64,000 bases of DNA from Curtobacterium sp. MR_MD2014 (lineage in GTDB: Bacteria > Actinomycetota > Actinomycetes > Actinomycetales > Microbacteriaceae), in contig NZ_CP009755.1 of the NCBI RefSeq assembly GCF_000772085.1, positions 3,348,001 to 3,412,000 of the forward strand, given 5' to 3'. Positions 45,129 through 53,269 of this stretch are shown in pieces. The translations under genes and the position numbers were made by a program. Within the stretch, counting starts at the first letter, position 1. Each line of letters opens with the position of its first letter. The notes under the pieces are model-generated. The model searched no databases. It saw only the letters and a program-made list of their open reading frames with translations, and was not told the DNA's origin.

Positions 45129-45530
45129 GTGCCCGACCAGAAACCCGCCGTCCTGTTCGTCTGCGTCCACAACGCCGGCCGCTCGCAGATGGCAGCCGGG
45201 TGGCTCCGGCACCTCGGCGGCGACCGTGTCGACGTCTTCTCCGCCGGGTCGGAGCCCGCCGACCGCATCAACGCCGTCGCGGTGCAGGCGATGGCCGAGG
45301 AGGGCATCGACATCGCGGGGGAGCAGCCCGCCGTCCTGACCACCGACGCGGTGCGCCAGGCGGACGTCGTCGTGACGATGGGCTGTGGGGACGCGTGCCC
45401 GGTCTTGCCGGGCAAGCGCTACGAGGACTGGGCGCTCACCGACCCGGCCGGCCTGCCGATCGACCAGGTGCGCCCGGTGCGCGACGAGGTCCGCCGTCGG
45501 GTCGAGGCCCTGCTCGCCGAGCTGCTCTAG
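45129..45530 (+). CDS. arsC: Arsenate reductase (low-molecular-weight phosphatase type)
   Basis: A 133-residue enzyme. The P-loop CVHNAGRSQ holds catalytic Cys12; Cys86 and Cys90 lie in MGCGDACP, and GKRYEDWALTDPAG follows. It reduces arsenate to arsenite for export. Cys spacing fits both thioredoxin-coupled and actinobacterial mycothiol-dependent forms, so the electron donor is uncertain. No arsenite pump or ArsR lies in the window. GGAG precedes the GTG. Confidence 0.92.
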   Translation: MPDQKPAVLFVCVHNAGRSQMAAGWLRHLGGDRVDVFSAGSEPADRINAVAVQAMAEEGIDIAGEQPAVLTTDAVRQADVVVTMGCGDACPVLPGKRYEDWALTDPAGLPIDQVRPVRDEVRRRVEALLAELL

Positions 45531-45568
45531 ACCAGCGCCGCGACCACTCGCTCAGACCAGCGCGGCGA
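45529..45568. repeat. 15-bp direct repeat touching two convergent stop codons
   Basis: AGACCAGCGCCGCGA (45529-45543) and AGACCAGCGCGGCGA (45554-45568) differ at one base. One starts within the arsC stop codon and the other within the DUF1304 stop codon. Confidence 0.7.
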
Positions 45569-45938
45569 TCCCGAGCAGGAGCAGTGCGAGGAGCGGCAGC
45601 GCACCCTGCGTGGTGGCGGCACGGCGCTTCGTCGCGTCGCTCGTGAACAGCACCAGCGCGGCGGCGAGCATGCTCCCGGTGCCGGCGACGACGAGCGTCA
45701 GACCGACGGCGGTGCCGCCGGAGGCGACGACGACGATGCCGACCAGGACGAGCACGGCGAGGAACAGGTTGTAGAAGCCCTGGTTGAACGCGAGCGAGCG
45801 TGTGGCGGCGGCCTCCTGCTCCGAGGTGCCGAAGGTGTTCCGCGCACGCGGGGTGGTCCAGAGGACGGACTCGAGCACGAAGATGTAGACGTGCAGGAGC
45901 GCGGCGAGGGCGGCGAGCACCAGGGCGACGACGGTCAT
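45552..45938 (-). CDS. DUF1304-family membrane protein
   Basis: A 128-residue four-helix protein. HVYIFVLESVLWTTPRARNTFG near the N-terminus and LAFNQGFYNLFLA are diagnostic of DUF1304. Function unknown. TAGGGT -10 (45945-45950, minus strand) ends 6 nt before the ATG. Confidence 0.88.
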   Translation of the reverse strand: MTVVALVLAALAALLHVYIFVLESVLWTTPRARNTFGTSEQEAAATRSLAFNQGFYNLFLAVLVLVGIVVVASGGTAVGLTLVVAGTGSMLAAALVLFTSDATKRRAATTQGALPLLALLLLGIAALV

Positions 45939-45960
45939 GCTCAGACCCTACGACGTCCGG

Positions 45961-46218
45961 TCAGCGACGTCGCGCGGCCCGGCGTCGCACGAGCCCGAGC
46001 GCCGCTGCCGCGAGCAGGCCGCCGATCACCGCACCGATGCCGTTCGTGACCAGGTCGCTCGTGTCGCAGGCCCGGCCGATGCCGAGCACGAACGCCTGCA
46101 CCGCCTCGATGCCGGCGGACAGGCCGATGCCGGCAGCCGCCATCAGCAGCGGCCGGCCGGTGCGCAGCCCGGCCAGGAACACGACCGGGACGAGGACGCC
46201 GGAGGCGAGCCACGGCAC
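45961..46218 (-). CDS. Truncated VanZ-like membrane protein
   Basis: An 85-residue protein carrying only the C-terminal part of a VanZ domain: SAGIEAVQAFVLGIGRACDTSDLVTNGIGAVIGGLL. Typical VanZ proteins have about 150-200 residues and additional N-terminal helices. It starts at a GTG 28 nt past the Nudix stop codon and in the same reading frame, so it is coupled to that gene. VanZ relatives affect teicoplanin resistance, but a fragment this short may be non-functional. Confidence 0.65.
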   Translation of the reverse strand: MPWLASGVLVPVVFLAGLRTGRPLLMAAAGIGLSAGIEAVQAFVLGIGRACDTSDLVTNGIGAVIGGLLAAAALGLVRRRAARRR

Positions 46219-46245
46219 CTCGACGAGCAGGGTGGAGAACAGGGG

Positions 46246-46962
46246 TCAGGTCCTTCGGTGCGCAGGGAGCGGGAGCTCGTGCCCCGCGTCCCAGGGCTCC
46301 GTCCAGCCGAGCCGGTCGAAGAGCGCGTCGAGCAGCATCGCCGTGAACCCCCAGAGCGTGTGCACGCCGTGGTCCGACCGTACCGTGAAGGCCGGCCCCC
46401 GCCACTCCCGGCCGCCGCGGCGGAGGACGGTCACCCCGCGGTTCGCCGGATCGAGCAGGTCGGCCACGGGCGTCCGGAAGACGGCGGCGGACTCCCGCTC
46501 GTCGACGACCCGCACGGGCGTCGGTTCGCGCCACCACCCGAGCACGGGCCGCACCAGGTGGTTCGAGTGCGCGAGCGGTACGGCGGGCAGTGCGCCGAGG
46601 ACCTCGACACCGGACGGGTCGAGCCCGGTCTCCTCGCGGGCCTCCCGCAGGGCCGCAGCGGGCGCGTCGACGTCGTCCGGGTCGATGCGCCCGCCGGGGA
46701 ACGCGATCTCGCCCGGGTGCGAGCGGAGGGTCGAAGCGCGGGCGAGCAGCAGGACGTCGAGGTCACGGTGCACGGCGTCGGCGACGGCGGGGCGTGTGCT
46801 CGGGGTGCGGTCGAGCACACCGAAGAGCATGAGCACGGCCGCCGCCCGGGGGTCCGGCGTGCTCGGCATCGCGGGCACGAGCGGGGCGGCGTCGGGACCG
46901 GCGACGGCGGCGAGCGCCGCGCGGGCAGCGTCGGCCGACGGGACCTGCGCCGGCCCGGTCAC
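46246..46962 (-). CDS. CoA-pyrophosphatase-type Nudix hydrolase (NUDT7/8-like)
   Basis: A 238-residue Nudix protein. The CoA-type signature LLLARASTLRSHPGEIAFPGG is directly followed by the Nudix box (GGRIDPDDVDAPAAALREAREETGL region), with Asp at the position usually Glu in the first half and REAREETGL intact. Family members cleave CoA or oxidised CoA to 3',5'-ADP and phosphopantetheine. The GTG start overlaps the CopC gene stop by 4 nt. Confidence 0.88.
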   Translation of the reverse strand: MTGPAQVPSADAARAALAAVAGPDAAPLVPAMPSTPDPRAAAVLMLFGVLDRTPSTRPAVADAVHRDLDVLLLARASTLRSHPGEIAFPGGRIDPDDVDAPAAALREAREETGLDPSGVEVLGALPAVPLAHSNHLVRPVLGWWREPTPVRVVDERESAAVFRTPVADLLDPANRGVTVLRRGGREWRGPAFTVRSDHGVHTLWGFTAMLLDALFDRLGWTEPWDAGHELPLPAHRRT

Positions 46963-47714
46963 CGCCGTGTGCCGTCCTCGTCCGTGCCGTGTCCGACCGT
47001 GCCGTGCCCGACCGCGCCGTGCTCGCCGGAGTCGTGCCCGGCGGTGCCGTCCTCGACGTCCGGTCCCGCGGCGGAGACACCGTTCCGACGGGCCAGCAGG
47101 GCGCGGACGCCGACGACGCCGGCGAACACGACGACGACCAGCGCGACGATCAGCAGCAGGATCGTGTGGTGTCGGTGGTCGACCGGGGCGACGGCCGCCT
47201 GGGTGGCCGACACCTCGTCGGAGGTGCCGGACGCGGCGTCCGCCGTCGCCGTCGCGGTCGGCGCTGCGGAGGACGCAGCAGCGGTCGGGGTCGGCGTCTC
47301 CGCGATGCCCGAGGTCGTCGAGGAGTCGAGCGCTGCCGGGCCGCTCGACGCGAACCGGTACTCGCCGGAGATCGGGTGCCCGTCGACGGAGACGCTCCGC
47401 CACCGCACCGAGTACGACCCCGCTGCGGAGATGTCGAGGTCCTTGCCGATGGTGTTGCCCTCGACCGTGACCTCGCCGGACGTGTGCTCGGCGTCCTCTG
47501 CGTCGGTGACGCTGATCACGATGCCGGTCTGCAGGCCGCTGAGCGGCGGTTCGGAGAGGGTCAGGGTGATGCGGTCCAGGTCACCCGCGACCGTCGCGTC
47601 GGCCACCGGGTCGGACGCGACCAGCACGTCGTGGGCCGATGCCGGTCCGGCGACGAACAGGACGGGAGCGAGCGCTGCGACGACGACGGTGGCGAGGAGG
47701 GCTCGGAGACGCAC
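46959..47714 (-). CDS. CopC-domain protein with C-terminal membrane anchor and His-rich tail
   Basis: A 251-residue protein: signal peptide ending ASA, mature N-terminus HDVLVASDP, which supplies the CopC copper-binding His, and VDGHPISGEYRF with the second His. A Ser/Thr/Ala-rich linker (about 125-175), one membrane helix (about 185-207) and a tail with repeated Gly-His (GEHGAVGHGTVGHG) follow. CopC carries Cu(II) outside the membrane. The His tail would be cytoplasmic and could bind metal. No CopD-like protein is present. It leads the operon CopC-Nudix-VanZ. Confidence 0.85.
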   Translation of the reverse strand: MRLRALLATVVVAALAPVLFVAGPASAHDVLVASDPVADATVAGDLDRITLTLSEPPLSGLQTGIVISVTDAEDAEHTSGEVTVEGNTIGKDLDISAAGSYSVRWRSVSVDGHPISGEYRFASSGPAALDSSTTSGIAETPTPTAAASSAAPTATATADAASGTSDEVSATQAAVAPVDHRHHTILLLIVALVVVVFAGVVGVRALLARRNGVSAAGPDVEDGTAGHDSGEHGAVGHGTVGHGTDEDGTRR

Positions 47715-47793
47715 GGGTGCCTTTCGACGAGGGCGGACCCGGCTGGTACCGGACGCCCCGAGCGTACCCGGGGCGTCCGGCAGAGCGGCCCGG

Positions 47794-48231
47794 TCAGCCC
47801 TTGCTGACGAACTGCACGTCGGACGAGCCGAGCTGCAGCTGCTCCTCGATGCCCTGCTGGTCCGTCGAGCCCCAGCGCTCCGCGATCCTGCCGTCGACGA
47901 ACTTCGACACCTGGATGCCACGGACGGTGAACGAGCGTCCGGTCGGCTCGTGCCCCTGGAACGGACCCGTGTGCGTGCCGTGGATCGTGAACACCGCGGT
48001 GACGAAGTCGTCGGTGACGATCAGCGGGTCGGCCTCGAGCGTGACGTCGGGGAACGCCGTCGTGAACTCCGTCCAGAAGTCGACGATGCCGGCGAGTCCG
48101 GGCGCCTGCCCGGGTGCGGGGTCGTGGTCGACGACGTCCTCGTGCCAGGCCTCGTGCATGCGACCCCAGTCGCGGGCCTCGAGGATCCCGCCGAGCTTCT
48201 CCTGCGTGGCGGCGTTCGCGTCCTTGGTCAT
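47794..48231 (-). CDS. SnoaL-like ester cyclase-family protein
   Basis: A 145-residue protein of the NTF2-like fold. AWHEDVVDHDPAPGQAPGLAGIVDFWTEFTTAFPDV, THTGPFQGHEPTGRSFTVRGIQVSKFVDGRIAERWGSTD match the SnoaL/ester-cyclase pattern with its conserved His and Asp. Related proteins are polyketide cyclases, but stand-alone copies are of unknown use. GGGAGGA ribosome site before the ATG. Confidence 0.85.
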   Translation of the reverse strand: MTKDANAATQEKLGGILEARDWGRMHEAWHEDVVDHDPAPGQAPGLAGIVDFWTEFTTAFPDVTLEADPLIVTDDFVTAVFTIHGTHTGPFQGHEPTGRSFTVRGIQVSKFVDGRIAERWGSTDQQGIEEQLQLGSSDVQFVSKG

Positions 48232-48339
48232 GTGGGTTCCTCCCGTGGTCGGACGGTGAGGGTCCTGGCTACGCCGGAGACCCCGGAACGACCCGGGTGT
48301 CCGAGGGACACGCTGTCCGATCGGCGAACGACGGTGGCG

Positions 48340-48388
48340 ACGGACGGGAGGAGCGTGGCGACCCCGCCACGCTCCTCCCGTCCGTCCG
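48340..48388 (-). terminator. Conserved palindrome, copy 10, after the DUF4097 operon
   Basis: Arms CGACGGACGGGAGGAGCGTG and its perfect complement with upper stem AGCGTGGCG/CGCCACGCT. It starts 9 bp past the DUF4097 stop codon. Confidence 0.82.
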
Positions 48389-48396
48389 CCGACCGG

Positions 48397-49182
48397 TCAG
48401 CGGCCCGTCCCGCGCTGGATCTCGACGTCGCCCGCCACCGCCGTGAACCGGTACTGCTGCGCGGCACCGGGGTCGGTACCGAGCTCGTTGTCGACGTCGC
48501 CGACGGTGGCCTCGGCGGTGATCCGGTAGTCGCCGTCCGGCAGGCTGACCACCTGGTCGCCCGACGTCGTCTCGACCGTGATGCTCCGCGGCGCCGCAGC
48601 GAGGGTGAGCTGCACGTCGCCCGAGGTCGCCTCGACGGCGAGGGCGTCCGCCCGCCCGTCGAGCGTGACGTCACCGGCGGTGCTCGTCAGTGCGACGTCA
48701 CCCCAGCTGCCGGCGAGCAGCACGTCGCCGGCGGTGGCGTCGACCTCGACCGGGACGTCCGCGGCGTCCTCCGGCACCCGCACGGTCAGGTGGGCGCCCT
48801 GTCGGACCCCGACGGAGAGGTCGACGATGCTCCACGCCGGACCGGACACCGTGAGGTCGAGCACCCCGTCGCGGACCGCGTGCCGTTCACGGAGTCGGGT
48901 GTCACCGGCGACGAAGACGACCTCCGTGCGGTCCACGTCGACCCGCTCGACGCGGACGTCGGTTGCCCCGGTCTCGATCCGGATGCGGTCGAAGGACTCG
49001 TCGACGGCACTCGTCCGTGAGTGGTCCTGCCGGTCGCTGGCGGCGACGGACTGCACCACGACGACGGCGAGCAGTGCGACGAGCAGCACGGAGCCGACCA
49101 CGAGCAGGACGGTCCGCAGGGTGCGGGGACGTCGGGGAGCCGGTGGGGGCGTGGAGCTGGTGGGCGGGGCGGTGGTCGTCAC
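48397..49182 (-). CDS. DUF4097-family membrane-anchored beta-helix protein
   Basis: A 261-residue protein: a Pro-rich cytoplasmic lead, one membrane helix (about 22-47), then an external domain of short repeats (DATAGDVLL, TSTAGDVTL, EATSGDVQLTL, TTSGDQVVSL, EATVGDVD), the parallel beta-helix pattern of DUF4097. Such proteins are often linked to envelope-stress two-component systems (LiaI/LiaF-like settings). It is the last gene of the operon kinase-response regulator-DUF4097, 62 bp after the regulator. Confidence 0.85.
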   Translation of the reverse strand: MTTTAPPTSSTPPPAPRRPRTLRTVLLVVGSVLLVALLAVVVVQSVAASDRQDHSRTSAVDESFDRIRIETGATDVRVERVDVDRTEVVFVAGDTRLRERHAVRDGVLDLTVSGPAWSIVDLSVGVRQGAHLTVRVPEDAADVPVEVDATAGDVLLAGSWGDVALTSTAGDVTLDGRADALAVEATSGDVQLTLAAAPRSITVETTSGDQVVSLPDGDYRITAEATVGDVDNELGTDPGAAQQYRFTAVAGDVEIQRGTGR

Positions 49183-49244
49183 GGGGATCTCGTTCCTTCA
49201 GGTGCTGGTGCGGGGTGGGCGGGCGGGGCGGGGCGGGTGCGCGG

Positions 49245-49907
49245 TCAGCGTCCCCGGCCGGCGGCCTCGGACAGGTAGCGGAGCACGGCGAGCACGCGGC
49301 GGTTGCCGGTGCCCTCGGCCGGGACGCCGAGCTTCGTGAACACGGCGGAGGCGTGCTTCTCGACCGAGCTCTCGGTGATGTGCATCGCAGCGGCGACCGC
49401 GCTGTTCGACCGACCCTCGGCCATGAGCTGCAGGACCTGGAGCTCCCGCGGGGACAGGGTGTCGATGCCGTCCGTGCGGCGCGAGCGAGCGAGGATCTGC
49501 GCGACCACCTCGGGGTCGAACACGGTGCCACCCGAACCGACCCGCGCGACGTCACCGAGGAACTCGTCGACCTCGACCACGCGGTCCTTGAGCAGGTACC
49601 CGAGTCCTGCGGTGTCGCTCGTGATGAGGTCGGCCGCGTAGCGCTCCTCGACGTACTGGGAGAGCACGAGCACCGCGACCCCGGGGTGCTGCGCGCGGAT
49701 GAGGACCGCGGCGCGCACCCCCTCGTCGGTGGAGGTCGGGGGCATCCGTACGTCGACGATCGCCAGGTCGGGGCGGTCGGCGGCGACGGCGTCGAGCAGG
49801 GCGGGAGCGGTGTCGACGGCCGCCGTCACCTCGTGCCCGGCGTCGGTCAGCAGGCGGACGAGTCCGGCCCGCAGGAGGACGGCGTCCTCGGCGATCACGA
49901 TGCGCAC
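49245..49907 (-). CDS. NarL/LuxR-family response regulator
   Basis: A 220-residue regulator. Receiver domain with Asp52 in AIVDVRMPP as phosphorylation site and Lys in YLLKDRV; C-terminal LuxR helix-turn-helix LSPRELQVLQLMAEGRSNSAVAAAMHITESSVEKHASAVFTKL. Its start overlaps the kinase gene by 13 nt, so the two form a pair. Likely targets are its own operon, including the DUF4097 gene. Confidence 0.93.
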   Translation of the reverse strand: MRIVIAEDAVLLRAGLVRLLTDAGHEVTAAVDTAPALLDAVAADRPDLAIVDVRMPPTSTDEGVRAAVLIRAQHPGVAVLVLSQYVEERYAADLITSDTAGLGYLLKDRVVEVDEFLGDVARVGSGGTVFDPEVVAQILARSRRTDGIDTLSPRELQVLQLMAEGRSNSAVAAAMHITESSVEKHASAVFTKLGVPAEGTGNRRVLAVLRYLSEAAGRGR

Positions 49908-51103
49908 GGGAGCTCCACGGTCACTCGGGTCGGGCCGCCGACGGGGCTCTCGGTCAGCAGGGTGCCGCCGGCGGCGCGGACGCGGTCGCGCATCCCGCTC
50001 AGTCCGCCGCCGGGGTGACCGTCGGTGCCGGCGCCACCGACCCCGTCGTCCCACACGACGGTCCGGACACCGCCGGGCACCTGGTCGACGGTGACGGAGC
50101 ACCGCGTGGCACCGGAGTGCTTCGCGACGTTCGTCAACGCCTCGGCGACGGCGAAGTAGAGGACCGCCTCGACCTCGGGCCGCGGTCGACCGGTGAGCAC
50201 CACGTCGACGGTCGTCGGGACGGCGTTGCGTGCGGCCACGGCGGACAGCGCGGCGTCGAGCCCCCGGTCGGTGAGGATCGCCGGGTGGATGCCGCGGGCG
50301 AGCTGTCGGAGCTCGGTGATCGAGTCCTTCGCGTCGCGGTGCGCCTGGTCGAGGAGCTCCCGGGTGGCCGCCGGGTCGCTGTCGAAGCGCGACCGAGCCA
50401 TGCCGAGGGTCATCGCGAGCGCCACGAGCCGGGGCTGGACGCCGTCGTGCAGGTCGCGCTCGATGCGGAGTCGTTCGGTGGTCGCGGCGTCGACCGCACC
50501 CTGCCGGGCGTCGGCGAGGGCGTGGATGCGGTCCTGCAGCGCCGCGGTCCGGCTGGAGCCGAGGAGCAGCGGTGCGAGCGCCCGGTCGAGACTGCCGGCG
50601 CCCCACACGTAGAGCACGGTCACCACGAGGAGCACCACGCTCGCCGCGACACCACCGGCCGTGCCACCGGGGAGCAGTCCCGGCAGGGGACCGGATCGAG
50701 CCGTCGTCACGATGAACGGAGCGAGCGTCACGAGCGAGAGGAACCCCCACCCGAGGACGGTGGACACCAGGTGGTGCGCCAGCGCCCGCCAGGTCACCGG
50801 GTCGGCGAGGTCGACGAACGCCTGCACCACGGGACGCCAGAGCCCGGTCGTGCGGGTCGCCCGGCGGATCGGCCGCGGGATCTCGACGTCGCGGAGGGCC
50901 GCGGCGCGGCGGCGCTCGAGCTCGGCGGCCCACCGGGCCGTCAGGGTCGTGGCCACCAGCAGGAGCACCCCGACCCCGGCGGCGGGGATGCTGCCGATCG
51001 AGGTGGCGAGGAACGTGACGAGGAGGACGGTCCAGACGAGGCCGAGGAACGCGTCGAGGAGGAGGTCCACGGCGGAGCTCCAGAGGGCGATCGCTTTCTG
51101 CAC
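49895..51103 (-). CDS. Sensor histidine kinase (HisKA_3 class)
   Basis: A 402-residue kinase. Two membrane hairpins (about 12-52 and 105-170) form a putative sensor region of the actinobacterial DUF-type. The phosphoacceptor is His219 in ERLRIERDLHDGVQPRL. The ATPase shows the N-box AVAEALTNVAKHSGA and G-boxes DDGVGGAG and GGGLSGMRDR. No large external domain is present, so it probably senses the membrane itself, as LiaS/DesK-type kinases do. GTG start. Confidence 0.92.
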   Translation of the reverse strand: MQKAIALWSSAVDLLLDAFLGLVWTVLLVTFLATSIGSIPAAGVGVLLLVATTLTARWAAELERRRAAALRDVEIPRPIRRATRTTGLWRPVVQAFVDLADPVTWRALAHHLVSTVLGWGFLSLVTLAPFIVTTARSGPLPGLLPGGTAGGVAASVVLLVVTVLYVWGAGSLDRALAPLLLGSSRTAALQDRIHALADARQGAVDAATTERLRIERDLHDGVQPRLVALAMTLGMARSRFDSDPAATRELLDQAHRDAKDSITELRQLARGIHPAILTDRGLDAALSAVAARNAVPTTVDVVLTGRPRPEVEAVLYFAVAEALTNVAKHSGATRCSVTVDQVPGGVRTVVWDDGVGGAGTDGHPGGGLSGMRDRVRAAGGTLLTESPVGGPTRVTVELPCAS

Positions 51104-51184
51104 GGCTTCACAGTAGGGGCGGACGCGAGCACCGCTCGACGGTGGTGACCGCACGATCGGGTGGGGGTTTCCCCCACCCACCCA

Positions 51185-51234
51185 CGGACGGACGGGAGGC
51201 GCGCGGCGTCCCCGCCACGCGCCTCCCGTCCGTC
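51185..51234 (-). terminator. Conserved palindrome, copy 11, after the LamG gene
   Basis: Arms ACGGACGGACGGGAGGCGCG and a near-perfect complement (one mismatch in the upper stem). It lies 11 bp past the LamG stop codon and ends the secreted-fibre operon. Confidence 0.8.
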
Positions 51235-51245
51235 GTGCTGGTGCG

Positions 51246-52097
51246 TCAGCGACCGGCGGCGTGGTGGTTCGCGACCTGCGTCGCGGACAGCTCCGTCGAG
51301 TAGACCGCGGCGTACCGCATCGACCCGGTGAAGTACTCCCTGGACGGCGCACCCGGCCACCCGCTGATGGTGTCGTACCCGATGCGGAAGTACCCGGTGT
51401 AGTTCTCCGGGGCCTTGAACGCGGTGTTCGACGCGACGAGCGTGCCGTCCAGGTACAGGCGCATGCCGTTCGTCGGCGACATCGTCGACACGACGTGGTG
51501 CCACGCACCGTCGGTGACGGCCTTCGGCGAGGTGACCACCTGGGTCGTCCCGTTGTACGACCCGAACACGAGCTGCCCGGCGCTGTTCACGTAGATCTGC
51601 CGGTCGTGCTGCCCCGAGGTGGCGACCTGGTTGCTGCCGAAGCCGATGAGCAGTCCACCGGCCACCGTGGTGCGGAACCAGACCTCCTCGCTGAAGGTCG
51701 TCGGGTTCGCGTAGGCCCGCGGCGTCGAGACGAAGCTCGTCGACCCGTTCAGCGTGTACGCCGGACCACCGTCGCGGGAACACGCTGCCGGGTTCGCGGT
51801 CGTGGTCATCGACCCCTGGTAGGTGCCGGCGTTGCCCTTGCCCGACGAGTCCGCCGCGGTCCGCGACCCGGAGGCCTCGTCGAGGTCGTACGCGAACAGC
51901 GCGCCCGCAGCGTCGGCGCGGGCGGCAGCTGCGCAGGTGAAGTACGGCGCGGTCGCCGCGGTGTTGCCGGTGTTGACGACGGTCGCACTGTACGCGGAGC
52001 GTGTCGGGGCGAACTGGTTGAGCAGCACGACCACGGCGAGGGCGACGACGAGCAGTGCGGCGACGACCCGGCCGTCGCGGAGGCGAAGGGCCCTCAC
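51246..52097 (-). CDS. Secreted LamG/concanavalin-like protein, probable SipW-type substrate
   Basis: A 283-residue protein. A membrane-targeting helix (about 12-27) is followed by FAPTRSAYSATVVNTGNTAATA, similar to the cleavage region of the TasA-like protein in the same operon. The rest is a LamG-like jelly roll: FAYDLDEASGS, SFVSTPRAYANPTTFSEEVWFRTT, VTDGAWHHVVSTMSPTNGMRLYLDG and MRYAAVYSTELSATQVANHH. LamG domains bind carbohydrate or protein. GTG start overlapping the peptidase stop by 4 nt. Confidence 0.82.
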   Translation of the reverse strand: MRALRLRDGRVVAALLVVALAVVVLLNQFAPTRSAYSATVVNTGNTAATAPYFTCAAAARADAAGALFAYDLDEASGSRTAADSSGKGNAGTYQGSMTTTANPAACSRDGGPAYTLNGSTSFVSTPRAYANPTTFSEEVWFRTTVAGGLLIGFGSNQVATSGQHDRQIYVNSAGQLVFGSYNGTTQVVTSPKAVTDGAWHHVVSTMSPTNGMRLYLDGTLVASNTAFKAPENYTGYFRIGYDTISGWPGAPSREYFTGSMRYAAVYSTELSATQVANHHAAGR

Positions 52098-52975
52098 GAG
52101 GCACGCACCGGTTCGACACGGCCGACGGCCAGGCAGAGCACGAGCGGCACGAGGCACACCAGGACGAGCGCGGCCCAGCCGACCGGGTCGAGGTGGATGT
52201 TCGAGGTCAGCTGGTAGTGCCCGTTCTCCGTGAGCTCGTGGATGACGACGCGTCCGACCTGGCCGTCGACCAGGTGCACGGTGGTGCCGCCGTGGGCCTC
52301 GACGCGGACGGGGAACATCCCGGAGGAGACGATGGTCGCCTCGACCCCCTCGGGGCTCGAGGTGTTCGTGATCGTGGTCACGTTCACGAACGGCTTGAGG
52401 ACGAAGGCGGCGTACGAGGTCGTGAGGGCACCACCGGCGATGCGCAGGCAGGTGCGGGTCACGCGGTCGGTGAAGGCGCTGGTGAGCGTCCAGATCAACA
52501 GGGTGCCGACGAGCAGGATCGGTGCGGCGCGGAACAGCCAGCCGAGGTGGGGCACGAGGAGCACCGGTGCGCCGATGACGTCGTGCTGCGTGAGCGTCCA
52601 CGGGTCGGTGGCACCGTTGATGTCCCCGCGGGTGTGCAGGCCCTGCGCGTCGATGCCGATGATGCGGTGCGTGTAGACGACGCCGGGGTTCGCATCGGTC
52701 GCGAACGAGACGACGTCGCCGACCGCGAGCGTGTCCACGTCGACCGGCATGTCGAGCACGAGGGTGCCGACCGGGGCGGCCACGCCCATCGAGGGCGTCT
52801 CGACGACGAACCAGCGACCACCGGCGGACAGGAACAGCACCGCGGCGGTCAGCAGCACGGCGGCGACCGCGGCGACCGTCCAGGCGAGGACGGTCTCGGA
52901 GCGGCTGACGGCACGGCCACGCAGGACCGGACGGTCGAGCGTGCCGCTGAGCGGGATCGCTGCGGTCTGGCTCAT
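52094..52975 (-). CDS. SipW-like signal peptidase I
   Basis: A 293-residue S26 peptidase of the Ser/His (ER/archaeal, SipW) class. Catalytic Ser62 is in VVETPSMGVAAPVG, and His103 in VVYTHRIIG, followed by GLHTRGDINGATDPW, the typical Asp-rich box. Helices at about 28-50, 152-168 and 265-285; residues 190-262 form an extra external beta-domain (SYAAFVLKPFVNVTTITNTSS) absent from minimal SipW. It probably processes the TasA-like protein upstream and the LamG protein downstream. Confidence 0.88.
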   Translation of the reverse strand: MSQTAAIPLSGTLDRPVLRGRAVSRSETVLAWTVAAVAAVLLTAAVLFLSAGGRWFVVETPSMGVAAPVGTLVLDMPVDVDTLAVGDVVSFATDANPGVVYTHRIIGIDAQGLHTRGDINGATDPWTLTQHDVIGAPVLLVPHLGWLFRAAPILLVGTLLIWTLTSAFTDRVTRTCLRIAGGALTTSYAAFVLKPFVNVTTITNTSSPEGVEATIVSSGMFPVRVEAHGGTTVHLVDGQVGRVVIHELTENGHYQLTSNIHLDPVGWAALVLVCLVPLVLCLAVGRVEPVRAS

Positions 52976-53050
52976 CTGCTGCTCCGGTGGGGTCGGCCGC
53001 CCCGGAGGGACGGCGGGTGGTGCGGGTGCGGGGAGTGCGTGGGGAAGGGG

Positions 53051-53088
53051 GGCGGCGCTCGGGCGTGGGGGGACGTCCGAGCGCCGCC
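53051..53088 (-). terminator. Strong hairpin between TasA-like and SipW-like genes
   Basis: GGCGGCGCTCGG and its perfect complement CCGAGCGCCGCC flank a 14-nt loop. In the transcript it lies between a likely abundant secreted protein and its peptidase, where partial termination or RNA stabilisation would set their ratio. Confidence 0.6.
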
Positions 53089-53138
53089 GGGGTGGACGCG
53101 TCCGACCGGACGGGGGGATGACGGTCGGACTGCGCCGG

Positions 53139-53152
53139 GGGTGACGTCACCC
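53139..53152. promoter_or_regulatory. Perfect palindrome GGGTGACGTCACCC
   Basis: A 14-bp perfect palindrome with a TGACGTCA core in the TasA-SipW spacer, 164 bp before the peptidase start. It could be an operator for an internal promoter. Confidence 0.4.
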
Positions 53153-53269
53153 GGCCGGAAGGGGGGAGGCCGGTCGGGGGGCGTCGGTCTGTGGAGTTCG
53201 GTCTGGGAGCGGGGGGTGCTGTGCCGGCGGGACGGGATCAGGGCGTCACGCCGGCTCGCTCCCTGCGGG

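Larger units (their letters stand above)
52976..53269 (-). other. 294-nt spacer between the TasA-like and signal peptidase genes
   Basis: No gene is seen. It is strongly G-rich on the plus strand and contains a 12-bp-arm hairpin (53051-53088), a perfect palindrome GGGTGACGTCACCC (53139-53152) and repeated GTCCGACC/GGTCGGAC pairs (53100-53130) that can form alternative stems. This is far longer than other spacers inside operons here, so differential expression across it is likely. Confidence 0.6.
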
